Assembly (NCBI GenBank): GCA_049334165.1
Contig: JBEGHD010000001.1
Length of the DNA: 64,000 bases
Source: JBEGHD01 sp049334165
GTDB lineage: Bacteria; Bacteroidota; Bacteroidia; Flavobacteriales_D; Sanyastnellaceae
Reading direction: 5' to 3' (one strand)
In this document: one piece after another, positions 50,395-63,200 of the stretch
Position numbering within the stretch: the stretch's first letter is position 1
Layout: every line of letters begins with the position of its first letter
The notes under the pieces: model-generated
What the model was told of the DNA's origin: nothing
Seen by the model: only the letters and a program-made list of their open reading frames with translations
Databases searched by the model: none
Program-made: the position numbers and the translations under genes

Positions 50395-53300
50395 TTAGTT
50401 GAGTCGTCTTATGGCGATGCGTGTGCTCACGTCATCGCTCACTTCTACCTCTTCGCCACTGTCGAGCGAATCCACCAATTGTAGGTCACCCGCCAGCGTT
50501 TCCGAGCAAATATAATTTAAATTCTTTTCGATTGCAGCGTTGATAAAATCGTGCTTTTTGATCTGCAACGCGATCTTTTCGGTCACTTCCAAACCACTGT
50601 CTTTTCGAAGGTTTTGGATACGATTTACAAATTCACGTGCAATTCCTTCTTCACGAAGCTCGTCAGTGAGAGTGATGTCCATTGCTACCGTAATTCTACC
50701 CTCGGTGGTTACAAGCCAACCGGGAATATCTTGCGATGTAATTTCTACATCGCTCTGCGTCAAGACGATTTCTTCTCCTTCAAGATTGAGCTGGTATTCG
50801 CCTTCACTTTCAATATTTTGAATGTCTTCCTGATCGAACTTACTTACGGCAGCTGCAATTGCTTTCATCTGCTTACCGTACTTAGGTCCCAGAGTTTTGA
50901 AATTTGGCTTGATCTGTTTCACCAACACTCCAGAGTCTTTCAGGTACTCCAGCTCTTTCACGTTTATTTCGCTGAGTATTAACGCCTCAACAGATTGCAA
51001 CTGCCGCTCGAATTTTTCATCCAAAATAGGAATCATGATTTTCTGCAACGGTTGGCGAACGCGGATGTGCTCCTTTTTGCGCAAGCTCAATGCCATAGAC
51101 ACTACCTGCTGAGCGATTTCCATTCTTTCTTCGAGGTCTGTGTCGATAAGGCTTTCGTTGACTTCCGGAAAAAGAGCTAAATGCACGCTTTCTGCTTTTT
51201 CTTTTCCTGTGGCTGCATTGAGGTCGCGGAATAGCCTGTCGGCAAAAAACGGTGCAATCGGAGCCGTCATCTTTGCGATGTCGGTCAGGCAAGTGTAAAG
51301 CGTTTGATAAGCCGAAATTTTGTCGTCTGTAAACTCACCTTTCCAAAAGCGTCTGCGGCACAGTCGCACATACCAGTTGCTGAGTTGATCAGTAACAAAC
51401 TCCTGAATCAATCGGCCAGCGCGAGTGGGCTCATAATCCGAATAGGCTTCATCAACGCTTTTCACCAGTGAGTTCAACTTCGACAAAATCCAGCGATCTA
51501 TTTCAGGCCTTTTTTCAAACTCGATATCCTTATGGCTATAGTCAAAGCTATCTACGTTGGCATACAGCGCAAAGAAAGAGTAGGTGTTGTAGAGCGTTCC
51601 GAAATACTTTCTTTGGATTTCTTCGATCCCGGCCAGATCAAACTTGAGGTTGTCCCACGGCTGAGCATTGGTGATCATGTACCAGCGGGTGGCATCTGGG
51701 CCAAATTTCTTCAGCGTTTCAAATGGATCCACAGCGTTGCCGTGGCGCTTGGACATTTTTTGTCCATTTTTGTCGAGCACGAGTCCATTGGAGACTACGT
51801 TTTTGTAGGCTACGGAATCGAAGCACATGGTTGCAATGGCGTGGAGCGTGAAGAACCATCCTCTGGTTTGATCCACACCTTCGGCAATAAAATCTGCCGG
51901 ATAGGCAAACCCTTCTTCAACTTTTTCCTTGTTTTCAAATGGGTAGTGCCACTGGGCATAAGGCATAGAGCCTGAATCGAACCACACATCGATAAGATCG
52001 GCTTCTCGCTTCATCGGTTTTCCCGAATCGGAAACAAGTGTGATTTGATCTACGATGTTTTTGTGAAGGTCGAACTGGTCGTAATTCTCATCAGCCATGT
52101 TGCCCACTTCGAAATCGGCAAATGGATTTTGATCCATCAGTCCGGCATCTACAGCTTTCTGGCATTCGGCCTTGAGCTCCTCAACCGATCCAATACACTT
52201 GGCTTCATCACCTTCTTCGGTGCGCCAGATTGGGATTGGGATTCCCCAGTAGCGCGAGCGCGAGAGGTTCCAGTCGTTGAGGTTTTCGAGCCAGTTTCCA
52301 AATCTTCCGGTTCCGGTGCTTTCGGGTTTCCAGTTGATGGTTTTGTTGAGCTCGATCATGCGATCCTTGGCTTCGGTGGATTTCACGAACCACGAATCGA
52401 GCGGGTAAAACAAGATTGGCTTGTCCGTCCTCCAGCAATGTGGATAGCTGTGTTCGTATTTTTCTACATGAAATGCCTTCCCTTCTTCCTTGAGCTTTAT
52501 GGAGATTTCTACATCGACAGATTTTTCGGGAGCTTCGCCTTCATCGTAGTATTCGTTTTTCACATACTTACCGGCAAGATCACCCATTTGCTTCACAAAT
52601 CTTCCCTGGAGATCTACAAGTGGTCGTGGGTTTCCGTTTTCGTCCGGAACGAGCATCGCGGGAACTCCAGCATCTTTGGCAACCTTGGCATCATCAGCAC
52701 CAAAAGTCGGGGCCGTGTGTACGATTCCGGTACCGTCTTCGGTTGTCACAAAATCTCCAGGGATTACGCGGAAAGCTTCTTCCGGATTTTCCATTGGCTG
52801 GACGTAGGGCAACAGCTGTTCATAACGAATGCCGACCAGGTCTTTCCCTGTCATTTTACCTATCACTTCGAAAGGCACGTCCTTTTTCACCGGGAAATGT
52901 TTGTCGACCAGTGGAGTGGCCACTACCACAGTCATTGGTTCACCCGTGTACGCATTGTTTGAGTTCACAATGCTGTACTCAATTTTTGGCCCAACAGTCA
53001 GAGCGGTATTTGAAGGAAGTGTCCAGGGCGTGGTTGTCCAGGCGATGAGGTCGAAGGGAGCAACAGCGCGTTTGTCTTCATCGACAAATTGATGGAGTTT
53101 TTCCTGATGATCATCAGCTACGCGAAACTGAGCCGTGGCGCTGGTGTCTTTTACCTGGCGGTAGCAGCCCGGCTGATTGATCTCGTGGCTGCTCAGTCCT
53201 GTTCCCGCTTTTGGCGAGTACGGCTGAATGGTGTACCCCTTGTACATCAGACCCTTGTCGAACAGTCTTCTGAGGAGCCACCAAACCGACTCCATGTATT

Positions 53301-53775
53301 TTGTTTTGTAGGTGATGTAAGGATCGTCCATGTTCACCCAGTAGCCCATTTTCTCAGTTAGGTCGTTCCACACATCAGTGTAGCGCATCACGGCTTCTCG
53401 ACAGGCTTTGTTGTAATCTTCTACAGAAATTTTCTCACCAATATCTTCTTTGGTGATACCGAGTTCCTTCTCAACCCCAAGTTCTACGGGTAGTCCATGA
53501 GTGTCCCAACCGGCTTTACGGTTTACGCGAAAGCCTTTAAGTGTTTTGTAGCGACAAAAAATATCCTTGATGGCTCTGGCCATAACGTGGTGAATACCCG
53601 GCATTCCATTTGCCGAAGGGGGTCCTTCGTAAAAGACGAACGGCTTGTTGGCATCGCGCGAGTCAATACTCTTTTGAAAAGTGTTTTCAGATTTCCACTT
53701 CTCCAATATTTCATCGGCTGTTTGGGGCAGGTTTAGCCCTTTGTATTCCGGATATTTCTTGTTCATAAAACCCAT
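50395..53775 (-). CDS. ileS: Isoleucyl-tRNA synthetase
   Basis: A 1126-residue class Ia synthetase. The HIGH-like signature is PSANGMPGIHHVMARAIKD and the KMSKS-like signature GQKMSKRHGNAVDPF (near residue 669). The CP1 editing domain shows LIAWTTTPWTLPSNTALTV and GIVHTAPTFGADDAKVA. The anticodon-binding part follows, with a long C-terminal domain and no terminal zinc finger. This is the eukaryotic-like type 2 form, which is often associated with mupirocin resistance. The ATG at 53775 (MGFMNKKYPEY) is used; 53766 is an equally good alternative. It is the first gene of ileS-dksA-lspA. Confidence 0.97.
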   Translation of the reverse strand: MGFMNKKYPEYKGLNLPQTADEILEKWKSENTFQKSIDSRDANKPFVFYEGPPSANGMPGIHHVMARAIKDIFCRYKTLKGFRVNRKAGWDTHGLPVELGVEKELGITKEDIGEKISVEDYNKACREAVMRYTDVWNDLTEKMGYWVNMDDPYITYKTKYMESVWWLLRRLFDKGLMYKGYTIQPYSPKAGTGLSSHEINQPGCYRQVKDTSATAQFRVADDHQEKLHQFVDEDKRAVAPFDLIAWTTTPWTLPSNTALTVGPKIEYSIVNSNNAYTGEPMTVVVATPLVDKHFPVKKDVPFEVIGKMTGKDLVGIRYEQLLPYVQPMENPEEAFRVIPGDFVTTEDGTGIVHTAPTFGADDAKVAKDAGVPAMLVPDENGNPRPLVDLQGRFVKQMGDLAGKYVKNEYYDEGEAPEKSVDVEISIKLKEEGKAFHVEKYEHSYPHCWRTDKPILFYPLDSWFVKSTEAKDRMIELNKTINWKPESTGTGRFGNWLENLNDWNLSRSRYWGIPIPIWRTEEGDEAKCIGSVEELKAECQKAVDAGLMDQNPFADFEVGNMADENYDQFDLHKNIVDQITLVSDSGKPMKREADLIDVWFDSGSMPYAQWHYPFENKEKVEEGFAYPADFIAEGVDQTRGWFFTLHAIATMCFDSVAYKNVVSNGLVLDKNGQKMSKRHGNAVDPFETLKKFGPDATRWYMITNAQPWDNLKFDLAGIEEIQRKYFGTLYNTYSFFALYANVDSFDYSHKDIEFEKRPEIDRWILSKLNSLVKSVDEAYSDYEPTRAGRLIQEFVTDQLSNWYVRLCRRRFWKGEFTDDKISAYQTLYTCLTDIAKMTAPIAPFFADRLFRDLNAATGKEKAESVHLALFPEVNESLIDTDLEERMEIAQQVVSMALSLRKKEHIRVRQPLQKIMIPILDEKFERQLQSVEALILSEINVKELEYLKDSGVLVKQIKPNFKTLGPKYGKQMKAIAAAVSKFDQEDIQNIESEGEYQLNLEGEEIVLTQSDVEITSQDIPGWLVTTEGRITVAMDITLTDELREEGIAREFVNRIQNLRKDSGLEVTEKIALQIKKHDFINAAIEKNLNYICSETLAGDLQLVDSLDSGEEVEVSDDVSTRIAIRRLN

Positions 53776-54200
53776 AGATTTTAAAGGTTGCGAAGATAAT
53801 TAATTTCAAAGAGTTGATGGCTGATTAGAGTCCGGCCGGGGAGAGCCCTCCATTTAATTCGAAAAATATCAATCGAAAACGAAACGTCCTACAGCAAATC
53901 AATTATGATAACAACGACATTGACTGTGTTTAAGTAAAACAAAAACAGTTGTTTACACCGCTTACTTCATTCTCTGGTACGGAAGGAAATACCTGAAACC
54001 TACACTAAATCTTCCATTATTCCTACAAGCAAATCTTTCATACCTGCTCACATTTGCCATCGTATCCTCACTTCCATGTGTTGATGCGGCACTGAAACGA
54101 GATTCTAAATACAAGAAGAGTGAAACCTGGTTTTAAAAGGTTGGCCTGATTCATTGAATTCAGGTGGATGAGTAACAATAGTTTACAAAACTGGGTATAC
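53776..54200. other. Intergenic region between ileS and the adhesin gene
   Basis: Divergent spacer of 425 bp that must hold two promoters. No perfect TAnnTTTG box is present on the plus strand. A weak inverted repeat, GTAAAACAA with TTGTTTAC, occurs around 53934-53955. Otherwise nothing recognisable; no tRNA or reading frame of note. Confidence 0.5.
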
Positions 54201-57200
54201 ATGAAATTGTACAACTACATCAAGATGTCATTCTTTACAACGAGATCGCACTCACCATATGGAGTGGAGATCTCTTCCTTTTACGCCTTTAGAAAAGTGC
54301 TCCTTGCATTGGCATTCATAGTTTTCTGCACTGCACAAGGATTCGCCCAGCTCGATACGTTGCACTTGCTTCCTCCTTTTGGTGGTGGTGTTGGCAACAA
54401 TGAGCAGCCTGGAGATATGTTTCTCTATTTGTCGACACCTTCGACAGATCCAGTGAATTATACCATCACTGATGCATCTGGTAATAATGTGATTCAAACC
54501 GGAACAGTTGTCAATGGCTCCCCAGTTCGCTATGACGATTACGGAATTGCTTCAGGAGTGGCTGTTGCTCACAGTGACCTGAATAGCGTGCTTAGTTCTA
54601 ATGTAGGATTCAAGGTAGTTTCAGATGCACCAATATATGTCAACCTGCGTTTGCGATCAATTGATGGTTCTCAGGCAGGGTCGCTTACATCTAAAGGAAA
54701 TAATGCGCTGGGTACAGTTTTCAGGCTTGGAAGTATTCCCAACAAACAGAATGATAGTAATAAAGGTACCACCTTCGGAGTGGTTGCCACGGAGAACAAC
54801 ACAACGGTAAACATCGATCTCACTGGGTCGGGTGTTACACTTGTAGGCCCCTCTGCACCTTCAACAAACTCAGTTATTACCGTTACACTGGATGAAGGTG
54901 AATGCTATGTATTAAGATGTGATGCTGAGGATGACCCGGATAACCTTGATGGAATGATCGGTGGCCTGGTGACTTCCAACAAGCCGATTGTAGTGAACAC
55001 GGGTTCGTGGTGTGGTGAACCATCTACTTCTTCGGGTCGAGATTATGGGATTGACCAAATCGTTGGTGTTGAAAAAATTGGTACCGACTACATTTTCGTT
55101 CGGGCCCAGGGTGGAAACGACCGGGAAAAGCCACTGATTGTAGCACATACGGACAATACAGAAATATATGTAAACGCATCTGCCACTCCAATTGCGACAA
55201 TAAATGCAGGTGAGTGGTATGACATTAACGGATCTAATTATGTCTCTGGTGTGATGTCAGTTTACACATCAGAACCGACTTTTGCCTATCAGCTCCTTGC
55301 CGGAAATAATGCGGGGAACACTGCCGGAATGAACTTCGTTCCGGATTTGTCATGTCAGGTAGATTCGGTAATTAGCGAGATTCCAGACATCAGTAAAGTC
55401 GGTGGAAATACATTTTCCGGGGGGGTAACTATTACCACTTTTGCCGGATCTGACATTTATATTAATGGAGTGCTCGAAACAAGCACACCTGTAACCACAA
55501 CTCTTTTAAATGGTGACAGCTACGATGTTTACAACCTTTCAGGACTCACGGGTGATGTGACGATTACTTCCAGCACAATTGCAATCGTTTCTTTCTACGG
55601 GGTTTCTGGTGTTGCCGGATACGCTGGGTACTTCTCAGGATTCCAGCGTCCGAGTGATGTTCAGATCCAGCCGGATGCAACTTTGAGTACACCAGTTGAG
55701 GGATGTATTTACGGTCTATTTGCAATTCAAAGAACTGGAGATGTTTCTGTTCCATTTACTGCAGACGTTTCTTTTGCTGGAACAGCCATTCAGGGCACAG
55801 ATTACGAAGTTTACGACACTTCATGGAATCCATTGGGAACAACCATAACCTACGCAGCTGGCGAGACTACGAAATACATAATTATCGATGCATACGATGA
55901 TGCGGTAACAGAAGGCACAGAAACCATTGAGGTTACCTTTTCGTGGTTGCTCTGTAATGAACTTCAAACAGCCTCGAGAACGGTTGACTTAGAGGAGCCA
56001 ACGATTTCAGTTACCTGTCAAAATGATACGACTATTTATACTGATCCAGGCACCTGTACAGCCAACTTTAGCTTTGGCTACCCTACAGTTGAGTCGCATT
56101 GTTCAAACAGCATTTCTCGAACTGATGGCAGTGGATTGAATAGCGGTGACGATTTTCCTATTGGAACAACAACAATAGAATGGACAGCAACTACGAGCGA
56201 TGGTGAAGCCACTGATGTTTGTTCATTTAATGTTACTGTCATAGATAACATTGCACCTGCAATCACTTGTCCTGCAGACATTACGGTCAACACCGATCCG
56301 GGCGATTGCTCAGCGAATGTGACTGTTCCCCTGGCAACAGCTACAGACAATTGCGGAGTCTTTATTTTAAATGATCACGACACCTACATTCAGGATTTCG
56401 AGTCTTTTTCCAATGGAGATTACATTGGTGTAGAAGCCAGTGAATGGACTACCTGGAGCGGAAGTACAGGAGGGGCAGAAGACGCTCAGATTGTGACTAA
56501 TCAGGCGAATTCGGGTTCAAACTCGATTTACTTTTCGAGTACAAGCGGCAGTGGAGGACCACAGGATGTAGTTCTTCCTTTTGGTGGATTAATTGATTCA
56601 GACATTTTCAACTTCGAGACTGCTCTTTATGTAGAAACAGGAAGTTCTGCATACTTCAATTTCCAAGGTTCGGAGACAATTGGAACCAGCTGGGCTTTGG
56701 AAGCTACCTTTAATACAGACGGAACTTACAACCTGAGTTCAGGTGGAATTAGCGGAACTTATTCCCAGGGTCAATGGATCGACCTGAGATTCAGAATGAA
56801 TCTGACTTCGAACAACTGGGAGTTCTTTATTAATGGAGTTTCTCAGGGAACCTGGTCTAACGGAACCAATCAAATTGCTTCAGTTGATATTTTCCCTGCT
56901 GATGCTAACGCGAGTTTTTGGATAGACGATGTTTCATTTTCAACTGATCCTGCAGCTGGCGGTGGCGCTGATGCTTCGGGTATTTATCCGGTTGGAACCA
57001 CTACGGTGACATACACAGCAGTTGATGATGCAGGTAATGAGACAACTTGCACCCAGGACATTACAGTGGTAGACAATCAGGACCCAACCATTTCTTGCCC
57101 CAGCAATCAATCCATTTCTGTAGATGCTTCTTGTCAGGCTTCTTTACCAGATTATTTAGGGTCTGTCACGGCTAGCGACAACTGCGGTTTCACATTGGCA

Positions 57201-60200
57201 CAGAGCCCAGCTGCTGGAACTGTTTTAACACCTGGCACAACGACTGTTACCATAACCGCAACAGACACCTATGGGAATACAGAATCATGCACTTTTGATG
57301 TAATGGCAGAAGACACCGATGATCCTGTAGCGACCTGCCCAGGTGATATCAATGTAGATCTTGATGAAAACTACGAGTATATCATTCCAGACTTTACTTC
57401 AGGTGCATCAGGATCTGATGTTTGTTCAGGCCCTTCAGATCTTGTCTATTCTCAGGATCCAACTGTGGGAACAGCTATAAACTCTGATCAAACAGTGACA
57501 ATCTATGTTACAGATCAAGCTGGAAATTCGGGTTCGTGTACTTTCGAAATTATTGTCAATCCAGTGGTAGACACTGATGGTGATGGGGTAGCTGATTTGT
57601 ACGACTTAGATGATGATAACGATGGGATTCCGGATACTGAAGAAAGAGAATGCACTACAGCAGAACCCGCTTCTCTGGTTGAACCAGCCACAACCATTCA
57701 AGGAGGAACACATGTTTCTGCTGTCTACACAAATGATAATGGATATTGGTCAAGCTCCACTTCTTCTATAAACCCTGTAAAGGCTACAAGAGAGAATAAT
57801 TTATTTGCTTTTGAAACGAATGGAGTGACTTATACTACTGGTGTTGAAAATGATCGTCTGATAGATACGGATGGTGATGGAGACCCTGACGAAATTGATA
57901 CTGATGGAGATGGGATAGGGGATATACCTTGTTCAAACTCCGGATGGTTTGCATTTCAACCAAGCAATATCATAGATAATGAAATTTTCCTGGAGGGCTC
58001 TGAAATTGATGGGAACCCTTCTTCTGCGCTTGGATCGACATATATCTCTGACCCAGGAAACCAGCCCTTAAATTCTTTACTTTACAATGGTCCACATGGA
58101 TTAAACCTGGGAACCGGGATAGCAAATATTGGCGGAGACTGGTTTTTCAATGTTGCTGGGTTGGATATTTCAACTGTTGGTGATGGTGCTCCTGATATAC
58201 TTCTGAGTCAGGTCGCTCAAACGGGAGGGGTATCTCATACTGTAACATTTTTTGACGCTACCGGAAATGCCATCGGCAATTCAGTCGAAGTATCGGCAGA
58301 GGGTACTGGCGAGCTGAATTTTGTAGTCGGTGAGAGTAATTACGACATATACAATTCTGATGGAAGTGTGTTTCAAACCGCAGCCGATAAAGAATTAAGA
58401 TTGGCTACCATAGAGCTCCAGGAGTTTGGTATTACTGCCGCAAACATCGGTGACATTAGCTTGATGAGAGTTTCTCTTTCATCAAATGCAGATGTGGCAT
58501 TTATTGCACATAGCTTCGAGTCTTTTGGAGATGTTTGTCAGGATATTGATACAGATAATGACGGCATTCCTAACCACCTCGACCTGGATTCTGATAATGA
58601 TGGAATTTACGACCTTGTTGAAGCAGGCCACGGTGCTGCAGATGTGAATAATGATGGAGTGATAGACGGAGGTTCATCAGCTTTTGGAGAGAACGGATTG
58701 GCAAATTCACTTGAAACTTCTACAGAAAGCGGAGATATCAACTACAACATCAAAGATTCTGACGCAGACGGTAATTTTGACAGCATCGAACTGGACTCAG
58801 ACGGTGATCTCTGTTTCGATGTTGAAGAAGCTGGCTACTCAGATCCTAATGGAGATGGCCTTCTTGGCGATAGTCCTGTGATTGCTAACGGACTTGGTTT
58901 GGTAACTTCGGGAGTGGATGGCTACACGACACCTATTGCTTCGAACAGTGTCGACTTTGATTACACAGTAGTTACTCCCCCAGAAGCCCCGACCCTTCCA
59001 GACATTACAGAAGAATGCTCGGCCACTGTTACAGCGCCAACCACTACTTCCTGCACAGGAATAATAACTGGTACAACTTCAGATCCAACAACCTATTCTA
59101 CACAAGGATCTTACACGATTACATGGACTTTTACAGATGCCTCAGGAAATAGCACAACTGCGAACCAAAATGTAATCATTGATGACACAACAAACCCAAC
59201 AGTTTCTTGTCCAGCGGATCAAACTTTTTCAGCAGGTGCTTCTTGCCAGGTGAGTCTTCCAGACTACGCATCTGGAGCAACTTCGAGCGACAATTGCTCG
59301 GTTACTGTTACTCAATCTCCAGCTGCGGGAACCTTGTTAGGTGTAGGAACAACCACAGTTACACTTACAGCAACTGACGATGCAGGTAACACGTCTAATT
59401 GTTCTTTTGATGTAACTGTTGAAGACACTGAAAACCCTGTCGTTGCTTGCCAGGACATTACTGTTCAGCTTGATGCGACCGGGAACGCAACCATAACCGG
59501 AGCTGACCTCGACAACGGTAGCGCCGACAACTGCGGAATTGCTTCATTAACATCAAGTCAAACAGCATTCGATTGCACTGACTTCCCAACAGAAACTGTA
59601 AGCTCTAGCGATGGTTACGATGTGGATATTAAGGTTATGCCAATTGCGATTAATCCTGTGGGAAGCACTTGTGCATTTGGTTACAGCTATACAGTTACAC
59701 TGGCTTATCAAATTGATTTTAGTGGTTCAAATATTCCTGCCAGTCTCTACACTTTGCAGGGAAATATTAATTGCGATGGAAGTAACATCTTCTTCAATTT
59801 GCCCAATTCTGGTGGATCTGGAGTTTTCACTACTTCGCAGGCTTACACTTCGCAAACAAACTGTGCCACAGTAACTCCTGCCGACCTGGCTTGTGGTGGA
59901 ATTGACGTTGATATCAGCGGGCCTGGTATTCCGAACACGACTGTTACAGTTCCTACATCCAACGACATTACACTAACAGTAGAAGACAACAACGGAAATA
60001 CAGATGTTTGCTCATCTCAGGTGACGGTAGAAGACAACATCGCTCCATCTGCTGTTTGCCAGGATATTTCTGTGAATCTCGATGCCAGTGGACAGGCGAG
60101 TATTACCACAGCCGACATTGACAATGGTTCTTCAGACAACTGTGGAATCGTTCACATGGAACTTTCGCAAACTGACTTCACTTGTGCGGATTTGGGAAGC

Positions 60201-63200
60201 AACTCTGTGACTCTTACTGTTTATGATTTCTACGGAAATTCAGACATCTGCACGGCAACGGTTACAGTAAATGACAACCAAACCCCTTCACTCACTTGCC
60301 CTGCAGATCAAACAATTTCTCAGGATGCAAGCTGTTCGGCAACGATGCCGGATTACACTGCAGGTGTAGCAGCTGACAACTGCTCTGTGACAGTTACTCA
60401 GTTACCAGCTGCGGGCTCTTCACTTTCTACAGGAGTTACTTCAGTTACTCTTACTGCGACTGATGCAGCGGGTAATTCAACGAATTGCTCATTCGATGTA
60501 ACTGTTGAAGATTCAACAAACCCAACTATTACGTGCCCTGGAAACCAAACGGTTTCAGCAAACGCATCGTGTGAGGTTAGCCTTGCAGACTATACGGGAA
60601 TGGCCACTGCAAACGACAATTGCTCGGTGACAGTAACTCAGTCTCCAGCAGTTGGCGCGACAATCGGATTAGGTACAACAACAGTTACTCTCACTGCAAC
60701 AGACGGAGCAGGAAACATGGCTACATGTACATTCGATGTTACGGTAGAAGACACAACTGATCCAGTGATTGGCTCTTGCCAGTCAGATGTTTCCAGAAGT
60801 CTTGACGGAAGTTGCGACTATTCACTTGAAGATTTTACAGGAGCTATTTCAGCTACTGACAACTGCTCTGCAGCAGGGAACATTACTTACACGCAATCTC
60901 CGGCAGCAGGAACAATTTTGAGTGGTCACGGCACCACGCAGGTTGTAACGCTCACAGCAACTGATGAAGCCGGAAATAGCGCTGACTGCACATTCACTCT
61001 TACTCTTGAAGATACTACTGCTCCTAGCTTCAGCTACTGCCCATCTTCTCTGACAGAAACTGTGGATGCTAGCTGTGAATGGACAGTTCCTGATTACGCT
61101 GCCCAGGCTGCAGCTGCTAATGTGGCAAGCGATAACTGTACAGCGGATGCTGGAATTACTTACACTCAGTCGATTGCTGCAGGTACGGTTCTCAGCGGAC
61201 ACGGAACAACTCAGGTTATAACATTGACAGCGACTGATGCTGCTGGAAACTCAACAGATTGTATAGGCACTATCACACTTCAGGACACTTCAAACCCAAC
61301 GATCTCCTGCCCAGCTGATCAGACAATTTCTGCGAATGCAAGTTGTCAGGCGAGTCTACCAGATTATACTTCCGCAGCCACAGCAAACGATAATTGTTCG
61401 GTAACTGTGACGCAGTCACCGGCAGCTGGTGCAACTCTGAACCTCGGAACCACCACAGTTACTTTGACAGCAACAGATGGCGCTGGAAACACAGCCACTT
61501 GCACTTTCGATGTAACGGTTGAGGACACCACGAATCCAACAGTAACTTGCCCTGCAGATCAGACGCTTTCAGCAGATGCTTCTTGTCAGGTAAACCTTCC
61601 GGATTACGCTTCTGGAGCCACGGCCAGCGACAATTGCTCAGTTACTGTTACCCAATCACCAGTCGCTGGTGCTTCACTTGGACTCGGAACTACTACAGTT
61701 ACTTTGACAGCAACAGATGGAGCTGGGAACACAGCAACTTGCACTTTTGACGTGACAGTTGAAGACACAACGAACCCAACGATTTCTTGTCCCGCAGATC
61801 AGACTATTTCTGCGACTTCAGGATGTGACGCAAATTTACCAGACTTTACCTCACTGGCCACTGCCAACGACAATTGCGATGCTACACCAACACTTACACA
61901 ATCGCCAGCGGTTGGAGCAGTTGTAAACGGAACCTCTACGGTGACAATCACCGCAACTGACGCAGCAGGAAATTCTTCATCCTGCACTTTTGATGTGACT
62001 GTGGAGGATGATACTAATCCGGCAATTTCATGTCCAGCCGATCAAACGGTTTCTGCAAATGCCTCTTGCGAAGCGACTTTAGCAGACTACACGTCTTTGG
62101 CAACAGCGAGCGATAACTGCGATGCAAGTCCAATTGTCACTCAGTCTCCTGCAGCTGGTGCAACTCTTTCACTTGGTGCAAACACTGTGACACTAACTGT
62201 AACCGATGCTGCTGGAAACACAAGCTCGTGCACATTTGATGTTGTAGTAGAGGACGCGACTGATCCAACGATTTCATGTCCTGCCGATCAAACGATTTCA
62301 ACCACAGCTGCTTGTGACGCCAGTCTTCCAGATTACACTGGATCGGCCACAGTGGGTGATAACTGCGATGCAGCACCGACTGTAACCCAGTCTCCGATTG
62401 CAGGAACCTCTCTTGGACTTGGAACTACTACAGTTACCTTGACTGTAACAGACGGAGCTGGAAACACAGCCACTTGCACATTCGATGTAACAGTAGAAGA
62501 CACAACAAACCCAACAGTAACTTGCCCGGCAGATCAAACACTTTCAGCGGATGCTTCTTGTCAGGTAAACCTTCCGGATTATGCTTCTGGAGCTACGGCA
62601 AGTGATAACTGCTCAGTAGCGGTTACTCAATCTCCAGTTGCGGGAACTCCTCTTGGACTCGGGACTACTACAGTTACTTTGACAGCTACCGATGGAGCTG
62701 GAAACACAGCCACTTGCACATTCGATGTAACAGTTGAGGACACGACAAACCCAACAGTAACTTGCCCGGCAGATCAGACGCTTTCAGCAGATGCTTCCTG
62801 TCAGGTAAACCTTCCGGATTACACTTCTGGAGCAACAGCAAGTGATAATTGCTCAGTAATGGTTACTCAATCTCCAATTGCGGGAACTTCACTCGGACTT
62901 GGAACTACGACAGTTACCTTGACTGCAACAGACGGAGCTGGAAACTCGGCAACATGCACTTTCGATGTAACGGTAGAAGACACGACAAACCCAACAGTAA
63001 CTTGCCCTGCAGATCAGACGCTTTCAGCAGATGCTTCATGTCAGGTGAGTCTTCCTGATTACGCTTCAGGCTCGACAGCCGGTGACAACTGCTCAGTAAC
63101 TGTTACCCAATCACCAGTCGCTGGTGCTTCACTTGGACTTGGAACTACGACAGTTACTTTGACAGCAACAGATGGAGCTGGGAACACGGCAACTTGCACT

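Noticed and set aside
52045..52962. Plus-strand frame of 305 codons
   Set aside because: Antisense to ileS; an artefact of codon use.
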